The translations under genes were made by a program, and so were the position numbers. Shown one piece after another: positions 17,022-25,928 of a stretch of DNA of 64,000 nucleotides. Source of the DNA: Roseobacter sp. SK209-2-6 (GTDB lineage: Bacteria; Pseudomonadota; Alphaproteobacteria; Rhodobacterales; Rhodobacteraceae); assembly GCF_000169455.1 (NCBI RefSeq), contig NZ_AAYC01000002.1, positions 434,001-498,000 on the forward strand. The letters are read 5' to 3'. The notes under the pieces were generated by a model. It was not told the DNA's origin and ran no database searches. It saw nothing but the letters and a program-made list of their open reading frames with translations. Position 1 is the first letter of the stretch; every line of letters starts with the position of its first letter.

Positions 17022-18829
17022 CTAGTCGATGTCTTTTCACGAACCATCAAATGCTTGGGTTTAGCCCCCTCTTCATAGCGCAGGATCGCCATTTCCATCA
17101 GCTTTTCAAAGTTGCGCGCATAGCTTTCGGAATCATAGAGCGGGGTTGTCAGCAGATTGTCCTGCAGTCGCAGCCGAAGTTCGCTGTAAGTATCCGCCTC
17201 TGTGGCCAATTTGTAAGCCAGGTCGTAGTACTCATCGATGGTTTCGGTAACCAGATCCGGGCATCCAATAGCTGTTACGACACTCGCGGCCACGCGAGCT
17301 GCAAACTGATTTCCAGCCTTGGTTACCAGAGGAACACCCGCCCATACTGCTTCGCTAGCGGTGGTATGCGCATTACAGTTGAAGGCATCCAGAAACAGAT
17401 CTGCCTGACGCATACGTGCAAGATGATCGTCCATTGAAACACGTTCGGCGAAAATCAGACGCTCCCCACCTACTCCGCGGGCGTTGGCTTCGCGGGTCAG
17501 GTTGTTCTTAATCTCCTCATTCGGCGCTAGGATCCACAGAACGCTCTCAGGAACATTGCAGAGCAGTTTCATCCAAACATCAAATTCTGCCGGTGTCACC
17601 TTATTGGGGTTATTCAAGCTACAGAAGATAAATTTACCCTCCGGCAACCCCAACTCAGTTCGCGAAGGCACAACATCAGGCTGCTTACGATTGCGATCAT
17701 TTGGCTGATAGCAATCGGGCATATACATGATTTTTTCACTGAAATGCTGCCGCTGTGACTGCGGTACGGTCACCTCATCGGCCACGAAGTAGTCCACCGG
17801 CCCCAAGCCACTTGTTCCAGGATAGCCAAGATATGCAACCTGTACAGGGGCCGCCCGTTCCGCAAAGACAGCCATGCGGCCATTTCGCGTATAGCCTTTC
17901 ATATCCACCGCAATGTCCAGACAATCCTCACGCGAGAGCTGCACCAGTTCATGTTCCGAGAGCTCTTTAACCCGCCGGTAGATATAGGCCGAATTCTTCA
18001 CTTTCTGCTGGTGCTCATCATCCGTTATCGGACCAAAATCGTAAATAACAACTTCGAAACGATCCTTATCCAGCAGTTCAAAGAAATCCCCCAAGAGCAG
18101 CATGGTCGCATGGCTATAGAAATCGCCCGAAAAGAAACCAATTCGGATTTTTCGCCCCACAACAGAGCTACGCACGAATTTCCTGTTTTCCTTGACTGCA
18201 TCACTCAGGATCTTGCAGCGCGCTTTAACTCGAAGCTTATGCAGACCTGGGTCATCCGAAATCGCCAACAGTGTGAAGGGCTGAACATTCAATGGGGTAT
18301 CATCGCCCAAACGCAGAATATCATTGAGCTTTTCGAAGAAGCCCCAATCGCTAAGATGCATACTGGTGTGAACCCAATTATAGGCTGCATAGGCATCTTT
18401 GCGATCGGTCTGATGCGCAGCTAAAAAGAAACCATTGGCATCTTTTTGATTTTTCATGATCAGCAATAGGCTGCCGATAGAGTTCAACACCGAAGTATTG
18501 AAGGGGTCGATCCCCATAGCGTCCATATAGGCCAAAAGTGCTTGATCAAGATTTTGCTGCTGTAAGTAGACATCCCCCGACAACCGAAGCAAATTAATGT
18601 TCTTCGGGCTGTAGGAAAGCGCCTCATCAACGATGCTTCGGGCTTTGTTCAAGTCACCCGCAACGATCATTTTCATGGCTTTTTTGAACAACGCTTCTGT
18701 CGAGCGGTTCGCTTTTTTTGTCTTTTTTTTGCCCGCCTTCGCGTAGCCAGTCTCGGACCCCAGGCCGAGGCGAACCCCCGCGGTTCCGGTTTTAAGGTTC
18801 TTGTTGAACTGGAAATTCTGAACAGTCAT
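17018..18829 (-). CDS. TPR and GT41-type (O-GlcNAc transferase-like) glycosyltransferase
   Basis: This 603-residue cytoplasmic protein has a basic N-terminal tail, two to four TPR-like repeats (about residues 45-180, for example AMKMIVAGDLNKARSIVDEA) and a large C-terminal domain. That domain has RIGFFSGDFYSHA, VDMKGYTRNGRMAVFAERA, VQVAYLGYPGTSGL and FCSLNNPNKVTP, the pattern of the SPINDLY/OGT C-terminal catalytic region. It probably transfers a sugar from a nucleotide donor to protein, but the acceptor is unknown. In bacteria such proteins often modify flagellin or adhesins, and neither is nearby. GGAAGAG precedes the ATG. It is monocistronic. Confidence 0.88.
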   Translation of the reverse strand: MTVQNFQFNKNLKTGTAGVRLGLGSETGYAKAGKKKTKKANRSTEALFKKAMKMIVAGDLNKARSIVDEALSYSPKNINLLRLSGDVYLQQQNLDQALLAYMDAMGIDPFNTSVLNSIGSLLLIMKNQKDANGFFLAAHQTDRKDAYAAYNWVHTSMHLSDWGFFEKLNDILRLGDDTPLNVQPFTLLAISDDPGLHKLRVKARCKILSDAVKENRKFVRSSVVGRKIRIGFFSGDFYSHATMLLLGDFFELLDKDRFEVVIYDFGPITDDEHQQKVKNSAYIYRRVKELSEHELVQLSREDCLDIAVDMKGYTRNGRMAVFAERAAPVQVAYLGYPGTSGLGPVDYFVADEVTVPQSQRQHFSEKIMYMPDCYQPNDRNRKQPDVVPSRTELGLPEGKFIFCSLNNPNKVTPAEFDVWMKLLCNVPESVLWILAPNEEIKNNLTREANARGVGGERLIFAERVSMDDHLARMRQADLFLDAFNCNAHTTASEAVWAGVPLVTKAGNQFAARVAASVVTAIGCPDLVTETIDEYYDLAYKLATEADTYSELRLRLQDNLLTTPLYDSESYARNFEKLMEMAILRYEEGAKPKHLMVREKTSTS

Positions 18830-19209
18830 AGGGCACTCTTCCGGAATACTGACAAATTTCTGATGTTTCTGCTTCCGGCTGTATTTACCGGTCTCAGCGA
18901 TAGACTGTATGATCTGCCTCCTAAGAATTCCTTTCTGCTGAACGCCGGAGTTGCGGATTTTTGCCTTTGACCCCTCCCCCTAGGCTTAGGATCTGTTGAT
19001 TTCCGATAGTTTGCTTAAATCATCACTCGAAAACGAGGGGTGGCATGGCTTATCTTTTTTTTGCTGAGCGGCCTGTCAGATGTCGAATGGCTACTCTGGG
19101 ACCACAGCAATGATGACGACAGGTTTGAAAAGGTAATGGGCTAGATCTTCTTCTAGGTGTCCCCTCATCGAACTGGGTATCGACTGCCGGGCAACGATAA
19201 AGGCAAATC
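18830..19209. other. Intergenic stretch with no recognisable gene
   Basis: These 380 bases hold the upstream region of the GT41 gene and the downstream remains of an IS3 element. Just below the orfA stop the minus strand reads RFAFIV, which may be the first residues of a lost orfB, but homology stops at once. No hairpin terminator or RNA gene was seen. Confidence 0.5.
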
Positions 19210-19487
19210 TCACGCCTTTTGGCCTGCGAAGAAGGTCGTCGCCTTCTTTAACACTTTCCTCTTCTCGTGGTGCAATCGGTTCTCTTTGCGAAGGCGTGCG
19301 TTCTCTTTTTTTTCACATCCTCATCTGGGCCGGACATCAGGTCATCATTCTGATCTTGTTGAAGCCATTTGTTCAATGTCGAAACACCACACCCAAAATC
19401 GGAAACGATCTCAGGTCGCGCTAGTCCACTACTTGTTGCAATGCGAACCGCATCACGTCTGAACTCGTTGCGGTATCTTGGTGCCAA
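19210..19487 (-). pseudogene. Frameshifted IS3-family orfA remnant
   Basis: The frame from 19487 reads as an IS3-type OrfA helix-turn-helix: NEFRRDAVRIATSSG and STLNKWLQQDQNDDLMSG, then DEDV. At a run of eight A residues the original frame is lost. Shifting frame there recovers ENARLRKENRL and KVLKKATTFFAGQKA, the leucine-zipper end of the family, with a TGA at 19210. The whole is 92 codons plus two extra bases. OrfB and clear inverted repeats are missing, so this is a dead fragment next to the catabolic locus. Confidence 0.75.
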
Positions 19488-19615
19488 TTGTTGCCTCCTT
19501 CATTGCGAATGTCGCTCGAAAGAGATCGGAACTAAATCCGGACGACTCCACCATGGGGGTGATCACGGAGATGTCGGAATGAATACGGGGTGAAACCGCG
19601 ATTGCAGAGTGAAAG

Positions 19616-20764
19616 TCAACCCGTCAAGATCCTGGCCAGATACTGCTGGAAGTACCAGACCGTGCGTTCTTTCGGGGACAATCGGCCAGGCGCGGCGGCC
19701 AGGGCACCTGCATTTTTGACAATGCCGCCAATGATCGGCTTGTCCTCGTCATTGATCACGTCAAAACCTGCCTTCAATTCAGCCGCATAGGCGGCGCGTT
19801 CTTCTGGATCATCAGGCACCGCACCGGGAAAATAATCTGCCCCCCAGAGCACCTTGACCTGGTTGGTGCCATGGGGTTGTAGCGACAGCCAAAAGGTGCG
19901 TTCCGCCACCACCGACATCACATGGCAGGGGAAGACGGCGGACAGCACCGCCGTGTTGCGGTCCTCTTCGGTCAGCAGCGGGTTGTCCACCTGCATATCC
20001 GAGGCGCGCTCATAGGATTTTCCCGGAATGCGCCCCTGTTTATAGAGGCTGTGCCCCTCGCTGCCATGCATTGCATTGGCCAGTTTGGTCGGCATCGCGG
20101 GTTCGATGGTTTTGGCATGGGCCACAAACAGGTGATAGCCCTCGGTGAAGTTCTGCACGAGGATCTTCCAGTTGGTGTCCCAGATCTCCTCGGCTCGGAA
20201 TAGGGTGCGGTATTTGTCCAACTGGTAGTTCTCCAGATGCTCCGACAGCATAGTCAGGCGGGGCGCCAGCGGTTTTGCCTCGGCGTCCAGCGAGACATAG
20301 ACCCAGCCCTGCCAGACCTCGACCTGGAACTGCGGCAGGCACACCTCCTTCTTATCAAAGTTCTCCCGCATATGGGCGGCACCAATCAACTGGCCGTCAA
20401 GATTGTAGGTCCAGGCATGATAGGGGCAGGTGATGCGCCCCTTCAGATTGCCCGAGCCTTCCAGCAATGTCGCCATGCGGTGACGGCAGATGTTGGACAT
20501 CGCGCGCAGCTTGCCGTCGCGGTCGCGCAGCACCACCACCGGATCACGGCCTATGGTCATGGTGCGATAGTCGCCCTGGTTCTCGAATTCATCAATCCGG
20601 CCAACGCAGAACCATTCGTGATTGAAGATCTCGTCCAGCTCCAACTCCAAAAATTCAGGCGAGGTATAGATCTGCGGCGGCGTTGCCTCTGCCAGCTCAT
20701 CCGGCAGCTCGGCATTGCGGCGCAGGGCCTCCAACAGTTCCTCAAGGGACATATGCGGTTTCAT
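19616..20764 (-). CDS. Rieske [2Fe-2S] non-heme iron oxygenase, alpha subunit (betaine-demethylase-like)
   Basis: The 382-residue protein has a Rieske domain (about residues 45-150) with cluster ligands in NICRHRMATLLEG and CPYHAWTYN. The C-terminal catalytic domain holds a mononuclear iron motif in NFTEGYHLFVAH. Size and motifs match the Rieske oxygenases that oxidatively demethylate quaternary or tertiary amines, such as the glycine betaine and stachydrine demethylases. It ends the seven-gene operon and overlaps soxG by 23 bases. AGGAGG precedes its ATG. A reductase partner, usually encoded next door, is absent. N-demethylation of the locus substrate is the inferred role. Confidence 0.88.
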   Translation of the reverse strand: MKPHMSLEELLEALRRNAELPDELAEATPPQIYTSPEFLELELDEIFNHEWFCVGRIDEFENQGDYRTMTIGRDPVVVLRDRDGKLRAMSNICRHRMATLLEGSGNLKGRITCPYHAWTYNLDGQLIGAAHMRENFDKKEVCLPQFQVEVWQGWVYVSLDAEAKPLAPRLTMLSEHLENYQLDKYRTLFRAEEIWDTNWKILVQNFTEGYHLFVAHAKTIEPAMPTKLANAMHGSEGHSLYKQGRIPGKSYERASDMQVDNPLLTEEDRNTAVLSAVFPCHVMSVVAERTFWLSLQPHGTNQVKVLWGADYFPGAVPDDPEERAAYAAELKAGFDVINDEDKPIIGGIVKNAGALAAAPGRLSPKERTVWYFQQYLARILTG

Positions 20765-21377
20765 TGTTTGTCCTCCTGGCCAAATGGCTTGCTAGGGGTC
20801 GCTGGTTTTCGACCAAACCATATTGTCGCGCGCTTTCAGAGAGCAGCTCCCACAGGGACTGGGCAGAGCTGCGCGGTATCAGAAGATTGAAGTGATCCGG
20901 ATCTCGCCACAGTGTGACACCCACATGGTGGAAGGCGGTGCTGGCAACGGCTCCCACCGGAAAGGCAGAGCTGCGTAGGTTCAAAGGCAGGAAGTGATTG
21001 AGCAGGGTTTCCGCCCTGTCCCCACTGATGCGCAGCCAGCGGCGTCCATCCTGCATATCCAGAATCACGCCCTCCTGCGGCGCAAGGTCAGTGGGAGGAA
21101 CAGTGGTCCCCGGGGCCGCAATCAGCCACCATTTCAAGGGCTCGACCCGGAGCAGGCTGACTGTGTCGCCCAGCATGCCCTGCCCCGGCTGCGGAGCCTT
21201 TTCGCAGCTCGCCGCAGCGGCGGCTAACCCGCCCACCTGGGGTAGGGTCGCCCCCCAGGCAGCATATTGCAGCAGGGTGAAATCAGAGATCTCTTCCAGG
21301 GTGACGCCTGCAGTGCCAGAGCAGCCAGAGCGGCCTGTTTTTCGATTATTTTGCAGGGGTGACAGGGGATTAGCCAT
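20742..21377 (-). CDS. soxG: Sarcosine oxidase gamma subunit
   Basis: The product of about 211 residues fits SoxG, the small structural subunit of heterotetrameric sarcosine oxidase. Middle and C-terminal parts show WWLIAAPG, DMQDGRRWLRISGDRAETLL, AVASTAFHHVGVTLWRD and FNLLIPRSSAQSLWELL, a GcvT-like folded core. The ATG at 21377 overlaps the soxA stop by eight bases and has GGAG before it, so the longer frame to 21434 was rejected. Its position after soxA is the standard soxBDAG order. Confidence 0.88.
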   Translation of the reverse strand: MANPLSPLQNNRKTGRSGCSGTAGVTLEEISDFTLLQYAAWGATLPQVGGLAAAAASCEKAPQPGQGMLGDTVSLLRVEPLKWWLIAAPGTTVPPTDLAPQEGVILDMQDGRRWLRISGDRAETLLNHFLPLNLRSSAFPVGAVASTAFHHVGVTLWRDPDHFNLLIPRSSAQSLWELLSESARQYGLVENQRPLASHLARRTNNETAYVP

Positions 21378-24342
21378 GCATCCGCTCTCCCTTTGGGTCA
21401 AACATATGCGGCGTGACGATCTCGACCGCGACATCGCCTTTGCGCACAGGGTCGGTTGCTGTCACCGCCCTACCCTGCCAGGCGTCATGACCGCCTGAGA
21501 TATAGCCAAGACCAATCCAATGCCCCAAAGTCGGCGAATGGGTCACCGCAGTGATCCACCCCTCACCAAAGCCCGAAATCTCATCGGGTTTGCACAGCAA
21601 GGCGCCGCCGTTGAAGCTCTCGCTACGGTCTTTGGGGAAGATCCCCACCAGTTGCGGTCGGTCTGCGCGTTCCAATTCAGGGCGTTTCCGCAACACGCTG
21701 CCAATAAAGGACTTTTTGGTCGAGGCCATCTTGCCCAGGCCCGCATCATCAATGGTCACCCGGCCATCCAGTTCGGCCCCGGTCACATGCCCTTTCTCGA
21801 TGCGCAGGGTGCCCAGAGCTTCCAGCCCATAGAGGCATCCCCCCAAAGGCTCGGATGCAGCCCAAAGCAGATCCATCATAGCCTCGCCCTGGTTAGCCGG
21901 GACATAGAGCTCATAGGCCAGCTCACCCGAAAAGCTGATGCGGGCGATCAGGCATTTGATGCCGGACTTCAAACGGGTCTCGCGCACCCCCATGAAGGGC
22001 AGGCTCTCTGCCGAGATCATCTCGGGGTCTGTCAGGCAGGCCGCGATGGCCGCCCGAGATTTGGGTCCGGCAACCGAGACCCCCGCCCATTGATCCGAGA
22101 CAGAGGTTACATGCACCTCCAGCTCGGGCCAGCGAAGCTGCAACAGCTCTTCCAGCCAGACCATGACCTTGCCCGCCCCTGTGGTGGTAGTGGTGAGCAG
22201 AAAGTCATTTTCCGACAGGCGCCAGGTGGTGCCATCATCCATCACCATGCCATCGTCGCGCAGCATGATACCATAGCGCGCCTTGCCCACCGCCAGTTTG
22301 GCAAAGGCGTTGCTGTAGATCCGGTTGAGGAACTCGGAGGCATCCGGCCCCTGCACTGCAATCTTGCCCAACGAGCTCACATCACAGATGCCAAGTGTCT
22401 GGCGCACGGTGGTGGCCTCGCGGATATAGGCTTCGGTGATGCTCTCGCCTGTGCGGCCAAAATACCAGGGACGGTGCCACAGGCCCGCGTCGGTCATGGT
22501 GGCGCCATGGCGCAGGTTCCAATCATGCAGCGGGGTGCGGCGCAGCACTTTGAAATGACTGCCAGTATTGCGCCCAGCCAGGGCCCCGATGGCCACTGGT
22601 GTATAGGGCGGGCGGAAGCGTGTGGTGCCCACGGCGGGAATCTCTTTGCCCAGGGCCTCGGCCATCAGCGCCAGGCCGATGACATTGCCCATCTTGCCCT
22701 GATCCGTGGCCATGCCTAGGGTGGTATAGCGCTTCAGATGCTCGACCGAGACAAAGCCTTCCTGATGGGCCAGACGCACATCAGAGGCGGTGACATCATG
22801 CTGCGGATCGACAAAGCTCTTGGTCTTTTTACCCGGCAAACGCACCTCATAGAGCGGCTTGATCGGGGTTTCCCATCCTGCGCGCACGGGTTCCTTGACT
22901 GGCAATCCAAGTGCTTGATCCGCCGCTGCAATGCCCGAGGCAACGCATTCCTCAGCGCTCCAATGCCCCGCTGCAGAACCCGCTATTGTTACATTCTCCA
23001 CGCTGGGCGCAGGCAGGAAACAGGCCAAAGACTGATCCCAGAGTGGTTTTGCTCCGCGATGGGACAGCAGATTGACCACAGGGGACCACCCTGCCGAGAC
23101 CAGCAGTAGATCACAGCGCAGCGTTTCTGCTACTCTCCAAGCTTCCCCATGTGGACGTGCCAGCCGGACAGCCGAAACAGCCTTGTCCCCGATGGCCTTG
23201 AGTGGAGCGAGACCAGTTTTGATCTGAACACCCGCGACGCGCATCTGCTTTGCTAGCTCTGGCGAAACTTTTGCCCGCAGCTCAACCAAGGTGACCTTGG
23301 CTCCGGCCTGGGCTAGCTCTACCGCAACGCCATAGGCGGAGTCATTATTGGTGCTCAGCACGATATTCTGACCCGGCAGGACGCCATAGCGGTTGAGATA
23401 GCTACGCGCAGCGTTCGCGGTCATCACCCCGGGGCGGTCATTGTTTTCAAAAGCAACCGTGCGCTCCAGTGCGCCGGTGGCCAGAATGGTTGCCGCCGAC
23501 CGGACCGTCCAAAACCGCTGACGCGGGCTGTGCTCTGGCTTTACCGCCAAATGATCGCTCACCCGCTGCAACAGCCCCGCCGTGCCATAGTCATAAAGCC
23601 CAAAGGCAGTGGTGCGTGTCATAATCCGCACCCCTGCCGCCTCAAGCGCTGCAATCAGATCGGCGCGGGTTGTCTCGGCGGTTGGGTCGGCCTGGTTCAG
23701 CAGATCGCCGCCCAGTTCGTGATCCTGCTCCACCAGGATCACATCCTTGCCCTGCTGCGCCGCCCTCAGCGCGGCATTCAACCCGGCAGGACCAGAGCCA
23801 ACCACCAGCACATCGCAAAAGCCATGCATGTGGTCATAGCAATCCGGATCCGCCTCGCGCGAGGCCGCGCCCATGCCGGCAGCTTTGCGGATGAGTTTTT
23901 CATATTGCATCCAGAGGCCGGTGCCGCGCCCCCACTCAAAAGGCGGCAGACCCATGAAGGTCTTGTAGTAAAAACCCGCCGAGAAGAACCGGCCGAACAG
24001 CCCTAGCGCTGCACCGATATCGCTGCGCACATTGGGCCAGGCGTTTTGCCCCGAGGCCACCAGCCCGTCATAAAGCTCAACCATGGTGGCCTTGGTATTG
24101 GGTTCCGCCCGATTGCCTGTGCCCAGGGTCACAATGGCGCCGGATTCCTCCACCCCTGCAGACATGATGCCGCGCGGGCGGTGATACTTGAAACTGCGGC
24201 CCAGTACCACCTCGCCATTGGCCATCAAAGCCGAGGCCAGGGTGTCACCGGCAAAGCCCTGATAGGCCCTGCCATCCCAGGTAAAGCGAAGCGGGCAGCT
24301 GCGGTCGATGCGTCCGCCCTTGCTCATGCGTGTCGCGCTCAT
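21370..24342 (-). CDS. soxA: Sarcosine oxidase alpha subunit
   Basis: The 990-residue subunit of heterotetrameric sarcosine oxidase binds NAD and tetrahydrofolate. In order it has an N-terminal ferredoxin-like fold (about residues 10-100, with FKYHRPRGIMSAGVEE), a nucleotide-binding domain starting DVLVVGSGPAGLNAALRAA (~170), a second dinucleotide site with NIVLSTNNDSAYGVAVELA, and a C-terminal GcvT-type folate domain (~600-990). The last contains GICDVSSLGKIAVQGPDASEF and GLEALGTLRIEKGHV. The complex oxidises N-methyl amines and passes the methyl carbon to THF. GGAGG lies before the ATG at 24342, which overlaps the soxD stop (ATGA). Confidence 0.94.
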   Translation of the reverse strand: MSATRMSKGGRIDRSCPLRFTWDGRAYQGFAGDTLASALMANGEVVLGRSFKYHRPRGIMSAGVEESGAIVTLGTGNRAEPNTKATMVELYDGLVASGQNAWPNVRSDIGAALGLFGRFFSAGFYYKTFMGLPPFEWGRGTGLWMQYEKLIRKAAGMGAASREADPDCYDHMHGFCDVLVVGSGPAGLNAALRAAQQGKDVILVEQDHELGGDLLNQADPTAETTRADLIAALEAAGVRIMTRTTAFGLYDYGTAGLLQRVSDHLAVKPEHSPRQRFWTVRSAATILATGALERTVAFENNDRPGVMTANAARSYLNRYGVLPGQNIVLSTNNDSAYGVAVELAQAGAKVTLVELRAKVSPELAKQMRVAGVQIKTGLAPLKAIGDKAVSAVRLARPHGEAWRVAETLRCDLLLVSAGWSPVVNLLSHRGAKPLWDQSLACFLPAPSVENVTIAGSAAGHWSAEECVASGIAAADQALGLPVKEPVRAGWETPIKPLYEVRLPGKKTKSFVDPQHDVTASDVRLAHQEGFVSVEHLKRYTTLGMATDQGKMGNVIGLALMAEALGKEIPAVGTTRFRPPYTPVAIGALAGRNTGSHFKVLRRTPLHDWNLRHGATMTDAGLWHRPWYFGRTGESITEAYIREATTVRQTLGICDVSSLGKIAVQGPDASEFLNRIYSNAFAKLAVGKARYGIMLRDDGMVMDDGTTWRLSENDFLLTTTTTGAGKVMVWLEELLQLRWPELEVHVTSVSDQWAGVSVAGPKSRAAIAACLTDPEMISAESLPFMGVRETRLKSGIKCLIARISFSGELAYELYVPANQGEAMMDLLWAASEPLGGCLYGLEALGTLRIEKGHVTGAELDGRVTIDDAGLGKMASTKKSFIGSVLRKRPELERADRPQLVGIFPKDRSESFNGGALLCKPDEISGFGEGWITAVTHSPTLGHWIGLGYISGGHDAWQGRAVTATDPVRKGDVAVEIVTPHMFDPKGERMHG

Positions 24343-24623
24343 GCCGTCACCTCCAGAGCCTGGGCCATGTCGGGATGCGCCGGGCGCACGGAATGGATCT
24401 CGTGGGTCATGGTATCGCGCTCCACCAAAAGCCACATGCGGCAGCCATTGACATGATGCCAGGTCTCGACCTGTCGCCCGCAGATGTTTTCGCGTTGAAA
24501 CACCGCATCGTGCCAGTCCTCCATCGGCGCATCCAAGGCCGGGTATTTTATCGAGCCATCGCCGCCATAGGAAAACTCACTATGATCGCGGGTGCCGCAA
24601 AAGGGACAGGGAATTCTGATCAT
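24339..24623 (-). CDS. soxD: Sarcosine oxidase delta subunit
   Basis: SoxD is the ~94-residue zinc-binding subunit of the tetramer. The N-terminal IRIPCPFCGTRDHSEFSYGG gives two zinc Cys ligands and a His. The C-terminal part has the family's WHHVNGCRMWLLVERDT with a further Cys. AAGGAGAT precedes the ATG. It starts 11 bases after soxB and its stop overlaps soxA, as in known soxBDAG operons. Confidence 0.93.
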   Translation of the reverse strand: MIRIPCPFCGTRDHSEFSYGGDGSIKYPALDAPMEDWHDAVFQRENICGRQVETWHHVNGCRMWLLVERDTMTHEIHSVRPAHPDMAQALEVTA

Positions 24624-24634
24624 GTGGTATCTCC

Positions 24635-25906
24635 TTATCCGTGCAACTTGGGGTCGGGGCCAGCGCCGCGCTCATCCAACTGGATGCCACGCTCAAACCG
24701 TTTAAGATCATGGTTGGCGACCACCCTATGGGGGCGGTCATTCGCGATGAGATCGGCAAAATAGGTGCCCGAGGCTGGGGTGGCCTTGAAGCCGCCGTAG
24801 TTCCAGCCGGCGTTCAGATAGAGATTGTCCAGCGGGGTTTTGGAGATGAAATGCGAGCCATCCATCGACATATCAACTACGCCAGACCAATGGCGCAGCA
24901 GCCGCACCCGCCCTAGGCAGGGCAGCACCGACATCGCCGCCTCGGCCACGTCTTGAACGATGGGCAGGTTGCCCTTTTGGGCATAGGATTTGTACCAATC
25001 CAGATCGCCACCAAAAACCATGCCACCCTTGTCGGACTGCGAAATGTAGAAATGCGCCCCACCCATTCCAAAGACCACAACCTGATCCAACAGCGGCTTT
25101 AGCGGCTCCGAGACAAAGGCCTGCAATTTGTGGGATTCAATGGGCAGGTGGCGCATCCCCGCCAATGACCAGAGCCGCGAGCTGCTGCCTGCCACTGCAA
25201 GGCCGAGCTTATAGGTCGAGATCCGGCCACGCGAGGTTTCAACCCCCGTCACCCTGCTGCCATCCCGGGTGATACCGGTGACTTCGCAGTTCTGAATGAT
25301 GTCGATGCCCAGCTGATCAGCCGCCCGCGCATAGCCCCAGATCACCGCATCATGGCGGGCGGTTCCGGCGCGTTTGTGCACGGCGGCCCCCATAATCGGG
25401 AAACGAGCCGTGGCATCATAGTTCAGATGCGGCGCAGCTTCTTTCAGCCGTTCCAGGCTCCAGATTTCCGCATCGTCATTGCCGGTGAGCCGCATGATGT
25501 TGTAGTTGCGCGAAGCCGCATCAATCGCACCGGGACTGTGCAGCAGAGTGATATGGGAGCGCTGACTGAACATCACATTGTAGTTCAGCTCGTGGCTCAG
25601 CTCTTCCCAGAGCTTCAACGAATGCTCATAGAACTCACGGTTGCCCGGCTGGGTGTAGTTGGAGCGCACAATAGTGGTGTTGCGCCCCGCGTTGCCGCCA
25701 CCAATCCAGCCCTTTTCCAAGACCGCGATATTGTGAATACCGTGGTTCTTGGCCAGGTAATAAGCGGTGGCGAGCCCATGCAGTCCGCCGCCGATGATCA
25801 CCACATCGTAATGCGGCTTTGGTTCCGGATCACGCCACTGACGGCTCCAGCCCTTTTGACCGGACATCCCCTGCCAAAAGACATTCCATGCGGAAAATCT
25901 AGTCAT
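24635..25906 (-). CDS. soxB: Sarcosine oxidase beta subunit
   Basis: SoxB is the FAD/FMN catalytic subunit that oxidises the N-methyl group of sarcosine-like amines. The protein of about 423 residues has the FAD-binding start VVIIGGGLHGLATAYYLAKN, the GWIGGGNAGRNTTIVRSNY segment, and KRAGTARHDAVIWGYARAAD. The latter corresponds to the region that carries the covalent FMN His in characterised enzymes. The end reads LNAGWNYGGFKATPASG. The frame stays open to 26134, antisense-like and without homology, so the ATG at 25906 (MTRFSAWNVFWQGMSGQKGW) was chosen. It starts 22 bases after the racemase-like gene. Confidence 0.93.
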   Translation of the reverse strand: MTRFSAWNVFWQGMSGQKGWSRQWRDPEPKPHYDVVIIGGGLHGLATAYYLAKNHGIHNIAVLEKGWIGGGNAGRNTTIVRSNYTQPGNREFYEHSLKLWEELSHELNYNVMFSQRSHITLLHSPGAIDAASRNYNIMRLTGNDDAEIWSLERLKEAAPHLNYDATARFPIMGAAVHKRAGTARHDAVIWGYARAADQLGIDIIQNCEVTGITRDGSRVTGVETSRGRISTYKLGLAVAGSSSRLWSLAGMRHLPIESHKLQAFVSEPLKPLLDQVVVFGMGGAHFYISQSDKGGMVFGGDLDWYKSYAQKGNLPIVQDVAEAAMSVLPCLGRVRLLRHWSGVVDMSMDGSHFISKTPLDNLYLNAGWNYGGFKATPASGTYFADLIANDRPHRVVANHDLKRFERGIQLDERGAGPDPKLHG

Positions 25907-25928
25907 TTTTTCTTTGCTTTCGAAGACC

